This document shows, piece after piece, positions 23,976 through 31,399 of a stretch of DNA of 64,000 nucleotides. A program made the position numbers and the translations under genes. Positions within the stretch are counted from its first letter, which is position 1. The number at the start of each line of letters is the position of its first letter. The DNA is from Sva-07 sp963715825 (GTDB lineage Bacteria; Actinomycetota; Acidimicrobiia; Acidimicrobiales; Ilumatobacteraceae), in NCBI GenBank assembly GCA_963715825.1, contig CAVQSI010000020.1, positions 186,001 to 250,000 on the forward strand, in the 5' to 3' direction. Under the pieces are notes generated by a model. It was not told the DNA's origin, made no database searches, and was given only the letters and a program-made list of their open reading frames with translations.

Positions 23976-24344
23976 TCAGAAGGCGTCGGTGATCAGTTCG
24001 AGGTCGGTGCCGGTGATCGCGACGACGTCGAAGCGGATCGAGTCGGCGTGCACGTCGTGGGCGCGCAGCCACTCGACGGCAAGCTGACGGATCCGCCGCT
24101 GCTTGGCGGCGGTCACTGCGCCCGAGGCGGGACCGAACTCGGCGGTGCGACGCGCTTTGACCTCGCTGAACACATACGTCGCTCCGTCCGTGAGCACCAG
24201 GTCGAGTTCGCCGGTGGACGAGCGCCAGTTGCGATCGACGATGTCGAGGCCGAGCCGTCGATAGTGGGCTGCGGCGAGATCCTCACCCCACTGCCCGCGG
24301 GCACGGTTGGCGAGATCCGGCGTGGTGGAACGGTGTTCGGGCAT
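23976..24344 (-). CDS. yraN: YraN family endonuclease-like protein (UPF0102)
   Basis: Small protein of 122 residues with the UPF0102 fold related to Holliday-junction resolvases. It has NRARGQWGEDLAAAHYRRLGLDIVDRNWRSSTGELDLVLTD, giving the catalytic-like Gly-Glu-Leu-Asp strand, then VFSEVKAR, the Glu-x-Lys of a PD-(D/E)XK core, and TAAKQRRIRQLAVEWL. It lies downstream of rplS across a pair of hairpins; yraN near trmD/rplS is a common order in actinobacteria. The biological role is not established. Confidence 0.93.
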   Translation of the reverse strand: MPEHRSTTPDLANRARGQWGEDLAAAHYRRLGLDIVDRNWRSSTGELDLVLTDGATYVFSEVKARRTAEFGPASGAVTAAKQRRIRQLAVEWLRAHDVHADSIRFDVVAITGTDLELITDAF

Positions 24345-24393
24345 GGCTGACCTCCGTCGTGAGACTTCTGGAGGGGCCTGGCGCCCGAAGTTG

Positions 24394-24430
24394 GACGCCG
24401 TGGGCGTCGACGGCTCGCACGAAGCGAGCC
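24394..24430 (-). terminator. Tandem hairpins after rplS
   Basis: Two perfect short hairpins lie immediately downstream of the rplS stop on its strand: GGCTCGC/GCGAGCC with a 5-nt loop (24412-24430) and GACGCC/GGCGTC with a 3-nt loop (24394-24408). Position and strength suit termination of the ribosomal-protein operon before yraN. No U tract is present. Confidence 0.6.
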
Positions 24431-24436
24431 CGGTGA

Positions 24437-24784
24437 TCAGAAGTCGCGCTTCTCGCGAATCTTGGCAGCCTTGCCCTTGCGGTCGCGCAGGTAGTAGAGC
24501 TTGGCGCGACGGACGTCGCCGCGCTTGACGACCTCGATCTTCTGCACGGTCGGGGTGTGCAACGGGAACGTGCGCTCGACACCGACGCCGTAGCTGAGCT
24601 TGCGGACCGTGTAGGTCTCCTGCAGCCCACCACCTTGGCGGCCGATGACGTCGCCCTGGAACACCTGGATGCGCTCCTTGCCGCCTTCGACGACGCGGAC
24701 GTGCACCTTGAGCTCGTCACCCGCCTGGAAGTCGGGGATGTCGTCGCGGATCGAGTCGTTGTCGATGAGGTCAGTGGCTTTCAT
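24437..24784 (-). CDS. rplS: Large ribosomal subunit protein bL19
   Basis: Ribosomal protein bL19, 115 residues, located at the subunit interface of the 50S. It shows the family pattern: DDIPDFQAGDELKVHVRVVEGGKERIQVFQGDVIGRQGGG, ETYTVRKLSYGVGVERTFPLHTPTVQKIEVVKRGDVRRAKLYYLRDRKGKAAKIRE. It closes the rpsP-khpA-rimM-trmD-rplS cluster, the same order found in most bacteria. Two hairpins follow the stop and probably end the transcript. Confidence 0.98.
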   Translation of the reverse strand: MKATDLIDNDSIRDDIPDFQAGDELKVHVRVVEGGKERIQVFQGDVIGRQGGGLQETYTVRKLSYGVGVERTFPLHTPTVQKIEVVKRGDVRRAKLYYLRDRKGKAAKIREKRDF

Positions 24785-24912
24785 GGCGTCTACCTGCGTT
24801 GTCGGGGCTGCGTACGTGCTGCGAGCCGGATGGCCGTTGCGATTTCGCCCGACGGTGTTGCTGGGTGTCGGGTGGCCTGATCACGGACGCACACTCGCGC
24901 CGATGGGGCCCA

Positions 24913-25659
24913 TCAATGATACGGGACGGGAGGGAACTCTTCCAACAGTGCCGCGTCATCTGTCGACACGCCGCCGAGCTGCTCGATCAGGTCCGGACGG
25001 TCACGCAGCGTGCGATGGAGACGTTGCGCCCGCCGCCACCGTTCGATCCGGGCGTGATCACCACTGCGCAGTACGTCGGGAACCTCCCAGCCGCGGAACT
25101 CGGCGGGGCGGGTGAACTGGGGTTCCTCGAGCAGGCCGGACTCGCCGAAGCTCTCCGTGACCGTGCTGACGGCGTTGCCCATTGCACCGTCGCGCAAGCG
25201 GGTGACGGCCTCGATGACCAGGCACGCAGCGACCTCTCCACCGCTGAGCACGACGTCGCCGACACTGACCTCACCGTCGACGAGGTGCTGGCGCACGCGA
25301 TGGTCGACGCCTTCGTAGCGTCCGCACAGCAGGCTGAAGCCATCTCCGGCGGCCAGTTCGGCGGCCATTGCCTGGTCGAATCGGCGTCCACCGGGGCCCA
25401 GCAGCAACAGGGGACGAGGCGGGTCGACCGCTTCGACCGCGTCGAAGATCGGCTGGGCCCGCATGACCATGCCCGCTCCCCCGCCGAACGGGGCGTCGTC
25501 GACGGTGCGGTGCACGTCGGAGGTCTGCTCGCGGATGTCGTGACACCGCAGGTCGAGCACCCCGTGCCCACGTGCCTTGCCGAGCAGGCTCTCCGAACAG
25601 AACGCGTCGACGAGGCCGGGAAACAGCGAGAAGACATCGATCCGCAGCCCGGCGGACAT
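24913..25659 (-). CDS. trmD: tRNA (guanine-37-N1)-methyltransferase
   Basis: SPOUT-class methyltransferase that makes m1G37 in tRNAs reading CNN codons and so prevents frameshifts. The 248 residues begin LRIDVFSLFPGLVDAFCSESLLGKA and include DDAPFGGGAGMVMRAQPIFDAV, LLGPGGRRFDQAMA, LLCGRYEGVDHRV and the trefoil knot VSVGDVVLSGGEVAACLVIEAVTRL, followed by PQFTRPAEFRGWEVPDVL. The ATG at 25659 overlaps the rimM stop (ATGA), so translation is coupled. Catalytic Asp is in EPQFTRP region context as in homologues, with the Asp of DHARIERWRR conserved. Confidence 0.97.
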   Translation of the reverse strand: MSAGLRIDVFSLFPGLVDAFCSESLLGKARGHGVLDLRCHDIREQTSDVHRTVDDAPFGGGAGMVMRAQPIFDAVEAVDPPRPLLLLGPGGRRFDQAMAAELAAGDGFSLLCGRYEGVDHRVRQHLVDGEVSVGDVVLSGGEVAACLVIEAVTRLRDGAMGNAVSTVTESFGESGLLEEPQFTRPAEFRGWEVPDVLRSGDHARIERWRRAQRLHRTLRDRPDLIEQLGGVSTDDAALLEEFPPVPYH

Positions 25660-26144
25660 CACGACTCCAGATCGAACAGGCCGTCGGGGGTGTCGACGTG
25701 GACCGTCTCGGCGTCGATCGACACGACGAAGTTCGACGGGACCAGTGCACCCGAGTCGAGTTCGAGGAGGTCGGCGGCCGGATTGGCGAGCACCGACACG
25801 CATCGACCGCGGTCGGTGCCGTCGGCATCGACGACGCGCCGCCCGATCATCTCGTGCACCCACAGTGCGTCGGGATCGTCGATGGGCCGCCCGCGTAGCG
25901 TCCGATTGGCATACGTCTCCGCAGCCGTGCGGTCGGCAATCTGGGCGAACTTGACGACGCGACGACCGTTCGAGGCGACCCGGGATGATTCGACCACCAG
26001 GCGTTCACCGTCGGCGAACAGTTCGCTTCCCGGCGCAACACGCGCGTCGGAGTCGGACAGCAGTTGGACGAACACGTCGCCGCGCAGGCCGTGGGCTCGA
26101 CGGATGTGACCGACTTCGAGCAAGCCGTCGTCGGTCAAGGGCAC
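25659..26144 (-). CDS. rimM: 16S rRNA processing protein RimM
   Basis: Ribosome maturation factor that binds uS19 and helps mature the 30S head. The 161 residues show the N-terminal beta-barrel (LEVGHIRRAHGLRGDVFVQLLSD), the KFAQIADRTAAETYANRTLRG segment, and the C-terminal PRC-barrel with LWVHEMIGRRVVDADGTDRG and NPAADLLELDSGALVPSNFV. It overlaps trmD by the ATGA junction and follows khpA by 3 bp, so it is part of the rpsP operon. Confidence 0.96.
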   Translation of the reverse strand: MPLTDDGLLEVGHIRRAHGLRGDVFVQLLSDSDARVAPGSELFADGERLVVESSRVASNGRRVVKFAQIADRTAAETYANRTLRGRPIDDPDALWVHEMIGRRVVDADGTDRGRCVSVLANPAADLLELDSGALVPSNFVVSIDAETVHVDTPDGLFDLES

Positions 26145-26147
26145 CGC

Positions 26148-26438
26148 TCAGTCGTCGAGGAACTCGATGTCGATCTCGACATCGTCTTTGCTCGCGGCGG
26201 CGCGGGCAACGGTGCGGATGCTCGAAGCGGTGCGACCGCGGCGGCCGATGACCCGGCCGAGTTCACCTTCGCCGACACGGACGTTCAAGGTGAGGCGGCG
26301 ACCGGAGTCGTCGACCTCGACGTCGACCGCATCGGCATCGTCGACGAGCGACTTGACGATGTGCGTCAAGACGGCAACGGCCGTGGGCGCCAACTCGTCG
26401 GACGACTCGGGGGCGGTGTCGGCGTCGACGTCGCTCAC
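26148..26438 (-). CDS. khpA: KH-domain RNA-binding protein KhpA
   Basis: Small single-KH-domain protein (96 residues) that binds RNA and usually pairs with KhpB/Jag in controlling cell division and envelope genes. The KH core is the GELGRVIGRRGRTASSIRTVARAAA segment, with the GXXG loop written as GRRG. The N-terminus is acidic (SDVDADTAPESSDELAPTAV). I chose the GTG at 26438, which overlaps the rpsP stop (GTGA); the frame continues upstream to 26534, but that part lies inside rpsP. Position between rpsP and rimM is the typical place for this gene. Confidence 0.93.
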   Translation of the reverse strand: MSDVDADTAPESSDELAPTAVAVLTHIVKSLVDDADAVDVEVDDSGRRLTLNVRVGEGELGRVIGRRGRTASSIRTVARAAASKDDVEIDIEFLDD

Positions 26439-26707
26439 TTGCTTGCCTTGGCGGCCTCGAACTGCTCGATGGCACCCGAGATCTGGAGCAGCTTGGCGAC
26501 TCGCTCGGTGGGCTGGGCGCCGTCGGCGAGCCACTTCACGGCCTTGTCGTTGTCGACGGTGAGCACCGACGGATCCTGGCGCGGATCGTAGTGACCGAGA
26601 ATCTCGATGAACCGACCGTCACGCGGCGAGCGGGCGTCGGCCGCGACGATGCGGTACTGGGGCTGCTTCTTCTTGCCGATGCGGGTGAGCCGCAACTTGA
26701 CTGCCAT
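26435..26707 (-). CDS. rpsP: Small ribosomal subunit protein bS16
   Basis: Ribosomal protein bS16, 90 residues, an early 30S assembly protein. It starts MAVKLRLTRIGKKKQPQYRIVAADAR and has DGRFIEILGHYDPRQDP, VKWLADGAQPTERVAKLL, all diagnostic. It leads the rpsP-khpA-rimM-trmD-rplS group; the ffh stop lies 95 bp upstream, leaving room for a promoter, although I see no convincing -35/-10 pair. Confidence 0.98.
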   Translation of the reverse strand: MAVKLRLTRIGKKKQPQYRIVAADARSPRDGRFIEILGHYDPRQDPSVLTVDNDKAVKWLADGAQPTERVAKLLQISGAIEQFEAAKASK

Positions 26708-26802
26708 GTGAAATCGATACTCCTGGGTGCAAATGAGAACGTTGCAAGGCTAGCGGCGGGCGCCGGAATCCCCTCGCCCGTGAGGTGAACGGATGGTCGG
26801 CG

Positions 26803-28269
26803 TCAGCGGTTCGGGACGCCGGGGAGGCCCGGCATGTTGGGCATGCCCGGCAGACCGGGGATGTCCATGCCGCCGGTGGCGTTCGGGTCGAGCAGACCGG
26901 GCGGGAGACCGCGGCCCTTGCTGGGGCCTGATCCCTTGCGGCCCTTCTTGCCCTTCTTCCCCTTGCCTGGGCGCCCTCCACCGGGACCGCCCATGCCCAT
27001 CTTCTTCATCATCTTCTGCATCTCGCCGAACTGCTTGACGAGACGGTTGACGTCGCCGACCTCGGTACCCGAACCGTTGGCGATCCGTTGGCGGCGGCTG
27101 CCGTTGATGATCACCGGCGTGGCCCGTTCCTCGGCGGTCATCGAGCGGATGATCGCCTCGATGGGCTTGAGGTCGTCGTCGTCGATCTTGGCGCCCTTCA
27201 GCTCCTTGGGCATCCCGGGCATCATCCCCATCAGGTTGCCGAGCGAGCCCATCTTCTTGATCTGCTGCATCTGTTCGAGGAAGTCGTCGAGGGTGAACTG
27301 GCCCTCCATCAGCTTCGCGGCGGCCTGTTCGGCCTGGTCGGCTTCGAAGGCCCGTTCGGCCTGCTCGATCAGCGTGAGCATGTCGCCCATGCCGAGGATG
27401 CGCCCGGCCATCCGGTCGGGGTGGAACTGCTCGAACTCGGTGAGCTTCTCGCCCGTGGAGGCGAACGCGATCGGGCGGCCGATGACCTCCTTGACCGACA
27501 GCGCCGCGCCACCGCGGGCGTCGCCGTCCATCTTCGACATGATCACGCCGTCGATCTGGAGGGTCTCGTGGAACGCCTCAGCGGTCTGGACGGCATCCTG
27601 ACCGGTCATCGCGTCGACGACGAGGAACGTGTAGTCGGGTTGCACCGCGGCCGAGATCTGGCGGACCTGCTCCATCATCTCGGCGTCGATCGCCAGGCGA
27701 CCGGCGGTGTCGACGATCACCACGTCGCGACCGAGGCGCTTGGCCTCCTCGAGACCGGCCGCCGACGCCCTGACCGGGTCGGACGGGTCGGAGAAGACCG
27801 GGACGTCGATCTGGCGTCCGAGCGTGCGCAGCTGTTCGACCGCCGCGGGGCGCTGGAGGTCGGCGCCCACGAGCAGCGGCTGGCGCCCCTGACCTTTGAA
27901 CCACGTCGCCAACTTGGCCGAGTTGGTGGTCTTGCCCGAGCCCTGGAGGCCGGCCATGAGCACCACGGTCGGCGGCTTCGACGCGTACGTGATCGCAAGC
28001 GTTTCGCCGCCGAGGGCCCGCGTCAGCTCGTCGTTGACGGCCTTGACGACCTGCTGGGCGGGGTCGAGGGCGCCGGAGCGGGTCGCGCCGATCGCCGATT
28101 CGCGGATTCGGTTGCACACCGAGCGGACGACGGTGACGTTGACGTCGGCTTCGAGGAGCGCGGTGCGGATCTCCTTCATCACCTCGTCGACGTCGGCCTC
28201 CGTCAGGCGGCCCTTGCCGCGGATCTTCTTGACGATGCCTTCGAGTCGGGTGGACAGGTTGTCGAACAT
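26803..28269 (-). CDS. ffh: Signal recognition particle protein Ffh
   Basis: SRP54-type GTPase (488 residues) that binds signal sequences on nascent membrane proteins and, with FtsY, delivers them to SecYEG. The N domain opens MFDNLSTRLEGIVKKIRGKGRLTE. The G domain has P-loop GLQGSGKTTNSAKLA, DTAGRLAID and SKMDGDARGGAALS. The methionine-rich M domain includes MGSLGNLMGMMPGMP and MKKMGMGGPGGG. The tail is unusual: a lysine/glycine stretch (GKGKKGKKGRKG) followed by a repeated PGLPGMP/PGLPGVP run. The start ATG overlaps the stop of the upstream NUDIX frame (TGATG), though that frame is probably an artefact of a frameshift. Confidence 0.97.
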   Translation of the reverse strand: MFDNLSTRLEGIVKKIRGKGRLTEADVDEVMKEIRTALLEADVNVTVVRSVCNRIRESAIGATRSGALDPAQQVVKAVNDELTRALGGETLAITYASKPPTVVLMAGLQGSGKTTNSAKLATWFKGQGRQPLLVGADLQRPAAVEQLRTLGRQIDVPVFSDPSDPVRASAAGLEEAKRLGRDVVIVDTAGRLAIDAEMMEQVRQISAAVQPDYTFLVVDAMTGQDAVQTAEAFHETLQIDGVIMSKMDGDARGGAALSVKEVIGRPIAFASTGEKLTEFEQFHPDRMAGRILGMGDMLTLIEQAERAFEADQAEQAAAKLMEGQFTLDDFLEQMQQIKKMGSLGNLMGMMPGMPKELKGAKIDDDDLKPIEAIIRSMTAEERATPVIINGSRRQRIANGSGTEVGDVNRLVKQFGEMQKMMKKMGMGGPGGGRPGKGKKGKKGRKGSGPSKGRGLPPGLLDPNATGGMDIPGLPGMPNMPGLPGVPNR

Positions 28270-28811
28270 CAGGGCTCCGACTTTACCGGCACCCCCTGCG
28301 AGCGCAGAGTTACCCGCCCGTGAGCACGAGGTATCGCTGAGCGTCCTCGCCGATTCCGGTCAACAACGTGCGGATTCTCGCCGAGTCCCCAGCGAGCAGC
28401 GTCGATGCTCTCAGGGCTGAACATCGCCGCCCACTCAGCCGGATCGATCCACCGATGGTCAGTGTGTTCGTGGCTGGTGGCGACGTCACCTGCAACGGGC
28501 CCACGAAACGTCAGCTGGAGAAACTCGCGCCCGTAGATGAACATCGGGTAGCAGCCGACCATGCTCGGTGGCGCCGAGAACTCGAGGCCCGACTCCTCTC
28601 GGAGTTCTCGTGCTGCAGCCTGCCACGGGTTCTCTCCGGGGTCGACCAATCCTCCCGGCAGGAAGAAGAAGCCGGCCATGGCACTTCCCTCGGCCCGCTT
28701 CAGCAGCAGGATCTGGCCGTCGGCGCGCTCGGCGTACACCGACGCTGACAACGAGTACGTGTCGAGGGCGAGCTCGGATTCGAACTCGGGCGACAGCTGC
28801 TCGTCGGTCAT
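28269..28811 (-). CDS. NUDIX hydrolase, probably frameshifted near the C-terminus
   Basis: Hydrolase of nucleoside-diphosphate-linked substrates. The Nudix box is clear: GGLVDPGENPWQAAARELREESGLEF near residue 55, with FFLPGG before it. After about 28,410 this frame loses its G/C third-position bias, whereas the frame one base over keeps it and ends at 28,310 with GDSARIRTLLTGIGEDAQRYLVLTGG, a natural-looking C-terminus. The composite 28,310-28,811 is 502 bases, one more than a multiple of three. So one extra base has probably displaced the last 35 codons. Substrate unknown. It lies between an acyl-CoA dehydrogenase and ffh. Confidence 0.8.
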   Translation of the reverse strand: MTDEQLSPEFESELALDTYSLSASVYAERADGQILLLKRAEGSAMAGFFFLPGGLVDPGENPWQAAARELREESGLEFSAPPSMVGCYPMFIYGREFLQLTFRGPVAGDVATSHEHTDHRWIDPAEWAAMFSPESIDAARWGLGENPHVVDRNRRGRSAIPRAHGRVTLRSQGVPVKSEP

Positions 28812-28820
28812 CAGGTTCAG

Positions 28821-30059
28821 TTACGCGGGACTTCGTTCCACGGGCACCGACTTGTCGACGCGAGGTTCGCCGGGAAGGCCGAGGACCTGCTCGCCGATGA
28901 TGTTGCGCAGGATCTCCGAGGTTCCACCCTCGATCGAGTTCGCCCGCACCCGCAGGAACGAATAGCGGGTGCCGTGGGTCCCACCGGTGACGTCGAGATC
29001 GCCGGGGCGGCGGAACGTGTAGTCGTAGCCGATCAGTGCATCGGCGCCCATCAGGTCGACGCAGAACTCGTACAGCGGCTTGTTGAGTTCGGAGAACGCC
29101 AGCTTGGCGATCGTCATCTCGGGGCCCGGGTTGCCGGCCTTCGCGTTCTCGCCGGCGCGGCGGTTGGTGAGGCGGTTGACCTCGGCTTGGCACCACAGCT
29201 GCATCAGACGGTCCTTGCGGGCGCCGTCCTGTTCGGACGGGTCGAGGCCCTTCCAGATCTCGACCGCGTCATTGGCAGCGGCGCCGCGACGAGCGACCGA
29301 GCCGCTCCCTGCGCCGCCACCCGTGCCGATGGCATTGCGCTCGTTCATCAGCGTGGTGAGGCTGGCTCGCCACCCCTCGCCCACGTCACCGATCCGGTGT
29401 GCGTCGGGGACTCGGGCATCGGTCATGTAGACCTCGTTGAACTCGGCCTCACCGGTGATCTGGCGCAGCGGGCGCACCTCGACGCCGTCGGCGTGCATGT
29501 CGAGCGCGAAGTAGGTCATGCCCTTGTGCTTGGGCGCGTCGGGGTCGGTGCGGGTGACGAGCATGCCGAAGTCGGCCAGGTGGGCCATCGTGTTCCACAC
29601 CTTCTGGCCGTTGACGATCCACTCGTCGCCGTCGCGTTCGGCCTTGGTGGCCAGGCCGGCGAAGTCGGATCCGGCGCCGGGCTCGGAGAACAACTGGCAC
29701 CAGACCTCCTCCCCGGTGAACATCGGGCGCAGGAACCGCTCCTTGGCTTCGTGGCTGCCGTGGGTGACGATCGTCGGCCCGGCGAGGCCCATGAAGAACG
29801 TGACGGGCTCGGTCGGCTTCGCTCCGGCCTCCTTCAAGCGCGTCTCGACGAGCTTGTTCAGCTCCGGACGCACACCGAGGCCGCCGTAACCCTTCGGGAA
29901 GTGCACCCAGGCGAGGCCGGCGTCGTACCGGGCGCCACGGAACGCGACGTTGTCCATCGCAGCCGGGTCGTGCTCGGCCAGGAACACGTCGATCGCCTCG
30001 GTGACCTCCCGGGTCTCGGGGTCGGTGCTGGTGGTCGGGCGCTCGTCGAGGGTCGTCAT
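28821..30059 (-). CDS. Acyl-CoA dehydrogenase
   Basis: FAD-dependent acyl-CoA dehydrogenase, 412 residues, catalysing alpha-beta oxidation of an acyl-CoA and passing electrons to ETF. Recognisable blocks are HFPKGYGGLGVRPELNKLV, the FAD-binding WCQLFSEPGAGSDFAGLATKAERDGDEWIVNGQKVWNTMAHLADFGMLVTR region, and the C-terminal SIEGGTSEILRNIIGEQVLGLPGEP, characteristic of the long-chain and steroid-side-chain group. ATG at 30059 (MTTLDERP) is preferred; the frame runs to 30140. A hyphenated palindrome lies about 60 bp upstream and could bind a regulator. The exact acyl substrate is open. Confidence 0.92.
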   Translation of the reverse strand: MTTLDERPTTSTDPETREVTEAIDVFLAEHDPAAMDNVAFRGARYDAGLAWVHFPKGYGGLGVRPELNKLVETRLKEAGAKPTEPVTFFMGLAGPTIVTHGSHEAKERFLRPMFTGEEVWCQLFSEPGAGSDFAGLATKAERDGDEWIVNGQKVWNTMAHLADFGMLVTRTDPDAPKHKGMTYFALDMHADGVEVRPLRQITGEAEFNEVYMTDARVPDAHRIGDVGEGWRASLTTLMNERNAIGTGGGAGSGSVARRGAAANDAVEIWKGLDPSEQDGARKDRLMQLWCQAEVNRLTNRRAGENAKAGNPGPEMTIAKLAFSELNKPLYEFCVDLMGADALIGYDYTFRRPGDLDVTGGTHGTRYSFLRVRANSIEGGTSEILRNIIGEQVLGLPGEPRVDKSVPVERSPA

Positions 30060-30118
30060 CGCGACAGTCTGCCAGGGCACCGTTCTCGGCCCCGAACTCG
30101 CCGAATTGGCGCGGTGCT

Positions 30119-30135
30119 GTTGCGCTGAGCGCAAC
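30119..30135. promoter_or_regulatory. Hyphenated palindrome GTTGCGCT-G-AGCGCAAC, candidate operator
   Basis: Perfect 8-bp arms around one base, 60-76 bp upstream of the acyl-CoA dehydrogenase start, between it and the ftsY stop. Size and symmetry suit a dimeric repressor, such as the TetR type that often controls acyl-CoA genes; no regulator gene is adjacent. It could also be a weak hairpin. Confidence 0.35.
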
Positions 30136-30199
30136 GCCACCGCAATTTTTCGGCGGGCTGCCGGGGACTGCTCGGGGTGGCCGGCGGCGCGATGAACGC

Positions 30200-31324
30200 T
30201 CAGGGCTCGACGAGGGCGGCGACGAACTCGGCGGGATCGAACGGGATCAGATCCTCGATCGTCTCACCGATGCCGACGAGCTTGACCGGGATGCCGAGTT
30301 CGGTCTCGATGGCGAACACGATGCCGCCCTTGGCCGATCCGTCGAGCTTGGTCAGCACCACGCCGGTGACGTCGGTGGCCTCACCGAACTCGCGGGCCTG
30401 GGTCAGGCCGTTCTGGCCGGTGGTCGCATCGATCACCAGCAGCGTCTCGGTGACGCGACCAGCGCCCTTCTCGGCGACGCGACGGACCTTCTTGAGTTCC
30501 TCCATCAGGTTCGACTTGGTGTGCAGCCGCCCAGCGGTGTCGGCCATCACGAGGTCGATGTTGCGTGCCGAGGCTCGCTCGACCCCGTCGAAGATCACGG
30601 CGCTCGGGTCGCTTCCCTCGGCGCCTCGGACGATCTCGGCACCGGAACGTTCCGCCCAGGTCGTGAGCTGTTCGGCAGCGGCAGCGCGGAACGTGTCGCC
30701 GGCGGCCATCAGGACCGTGCGACCGTCGCGGATCTGCTGGTTCGACAGCTTGCCGATCGTGGTGGTCTTGCCGACGCCGTTGACACCGACGAACATCCAG
30801 ACGTTCGGACTGCCCTCGTCGCCCGCCTCGAAGGTCAACGAGCGATCCGACCCTTCGAGGCGCGACACCATCTCGGCTTCGAGTGCGTCGATCAGTTCCT
30901 GGGGCTCGGTGATCTCCTTCGCGCTGACCTTGGCCCGCAGTCCGTCGAGCAGCTCGGTGGTCACACCAACGCCGACATCGGCGCGCAGCAGCGCCTCCTC
31001 GAGATCCTCGAAGCTCTCCTCGGTGATGCCGCTGCGGCCGAGTACACCAGCGAACGCTCCGGTGAACGCAAGCCGCGCCTTGGCGAGGCGGTCGCGGAGC
31101 GAGGCGGGCTTGACCGGCTCGGGCTCGACGACCTCCTCGACCGGCGGCTCGGCGACGAGCACGTCGCCGTCGGCAGTCGGCTCGGGTGGCGGGGTCGTCG
31201 GGCGGGCGGGGCGGGCCGGCGGCGCCGACGTCGACGCCGAGTTGCGGCGGCTGACGACGATCACGCCGATGCCGAAGGCAACGACGGCGATCGCCAGGAT
31301 CAGGAACAGAATCTCGATACCCAT
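30200..31324 (-). CDS. ftsY: Signal recognition particle receptor FtsY
   Basis: SRP receptor GTPase, 374 residues, that docks Ffh-ribosome complexes at the membrane. It begins with a true membrane anchor (ILFLILAIAVVAFGIGVIVVS), then a Pro/Glu-rich acidic linker of about 60 residues, the N domain (RLAKARLAFTGAFAGVLG) and the G domain with GVNGVGKTTTIGKLS, AGDTFRAAAAEQL, MADTAGRLHTKSNLMEELKKV and TKLDGSAKGGIVFAI. The N-terminal transmembrane helix is typical of actinobacterial FtsY rather than the amphipathic helix of E. coli. It follows smc by 75 bp. Confidence 0.97.
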   Translation of the reverse strand: MGIEILFLILAIAVVAFGIGVIVVSRRNSASTSAPPARPARPTTPPPEPTADGDVLVAEPPVEEVVEPEPVKPASLRDRLAKARLAFTGAFAGVLGRSGITEESFEDLEEALLRADVGVGVTTELLDGLRAKVSAKEITEPQELIDALEAEMVSRLEGSDRSLTFEAGDEGSPNVWMFVGVNGVGKTTTIGKLSNQQIRDGRTVLMAAGDTFRAAAAEQLTTWAERSGAEIVRGAEGSDPSAVIFDGVERASARNIDLVMADTAGRLHTKSNLMEELKKVRRVAEKGAGRVTETLLVIDATTGQNGLTQAREFGEATDVTGVVLTKLDGSAKGGIVFAIETELGIPVKLVGIGETIEDLIPFDPAEFVAALVEP

Positions 31325-31399
31325 CGGTCCCCGACGCTACCGTCCAGGAGACCCCTGGTCTCCGGAGACCTGGGCTCGGGGAACTTGGTTCCCGGAGGG

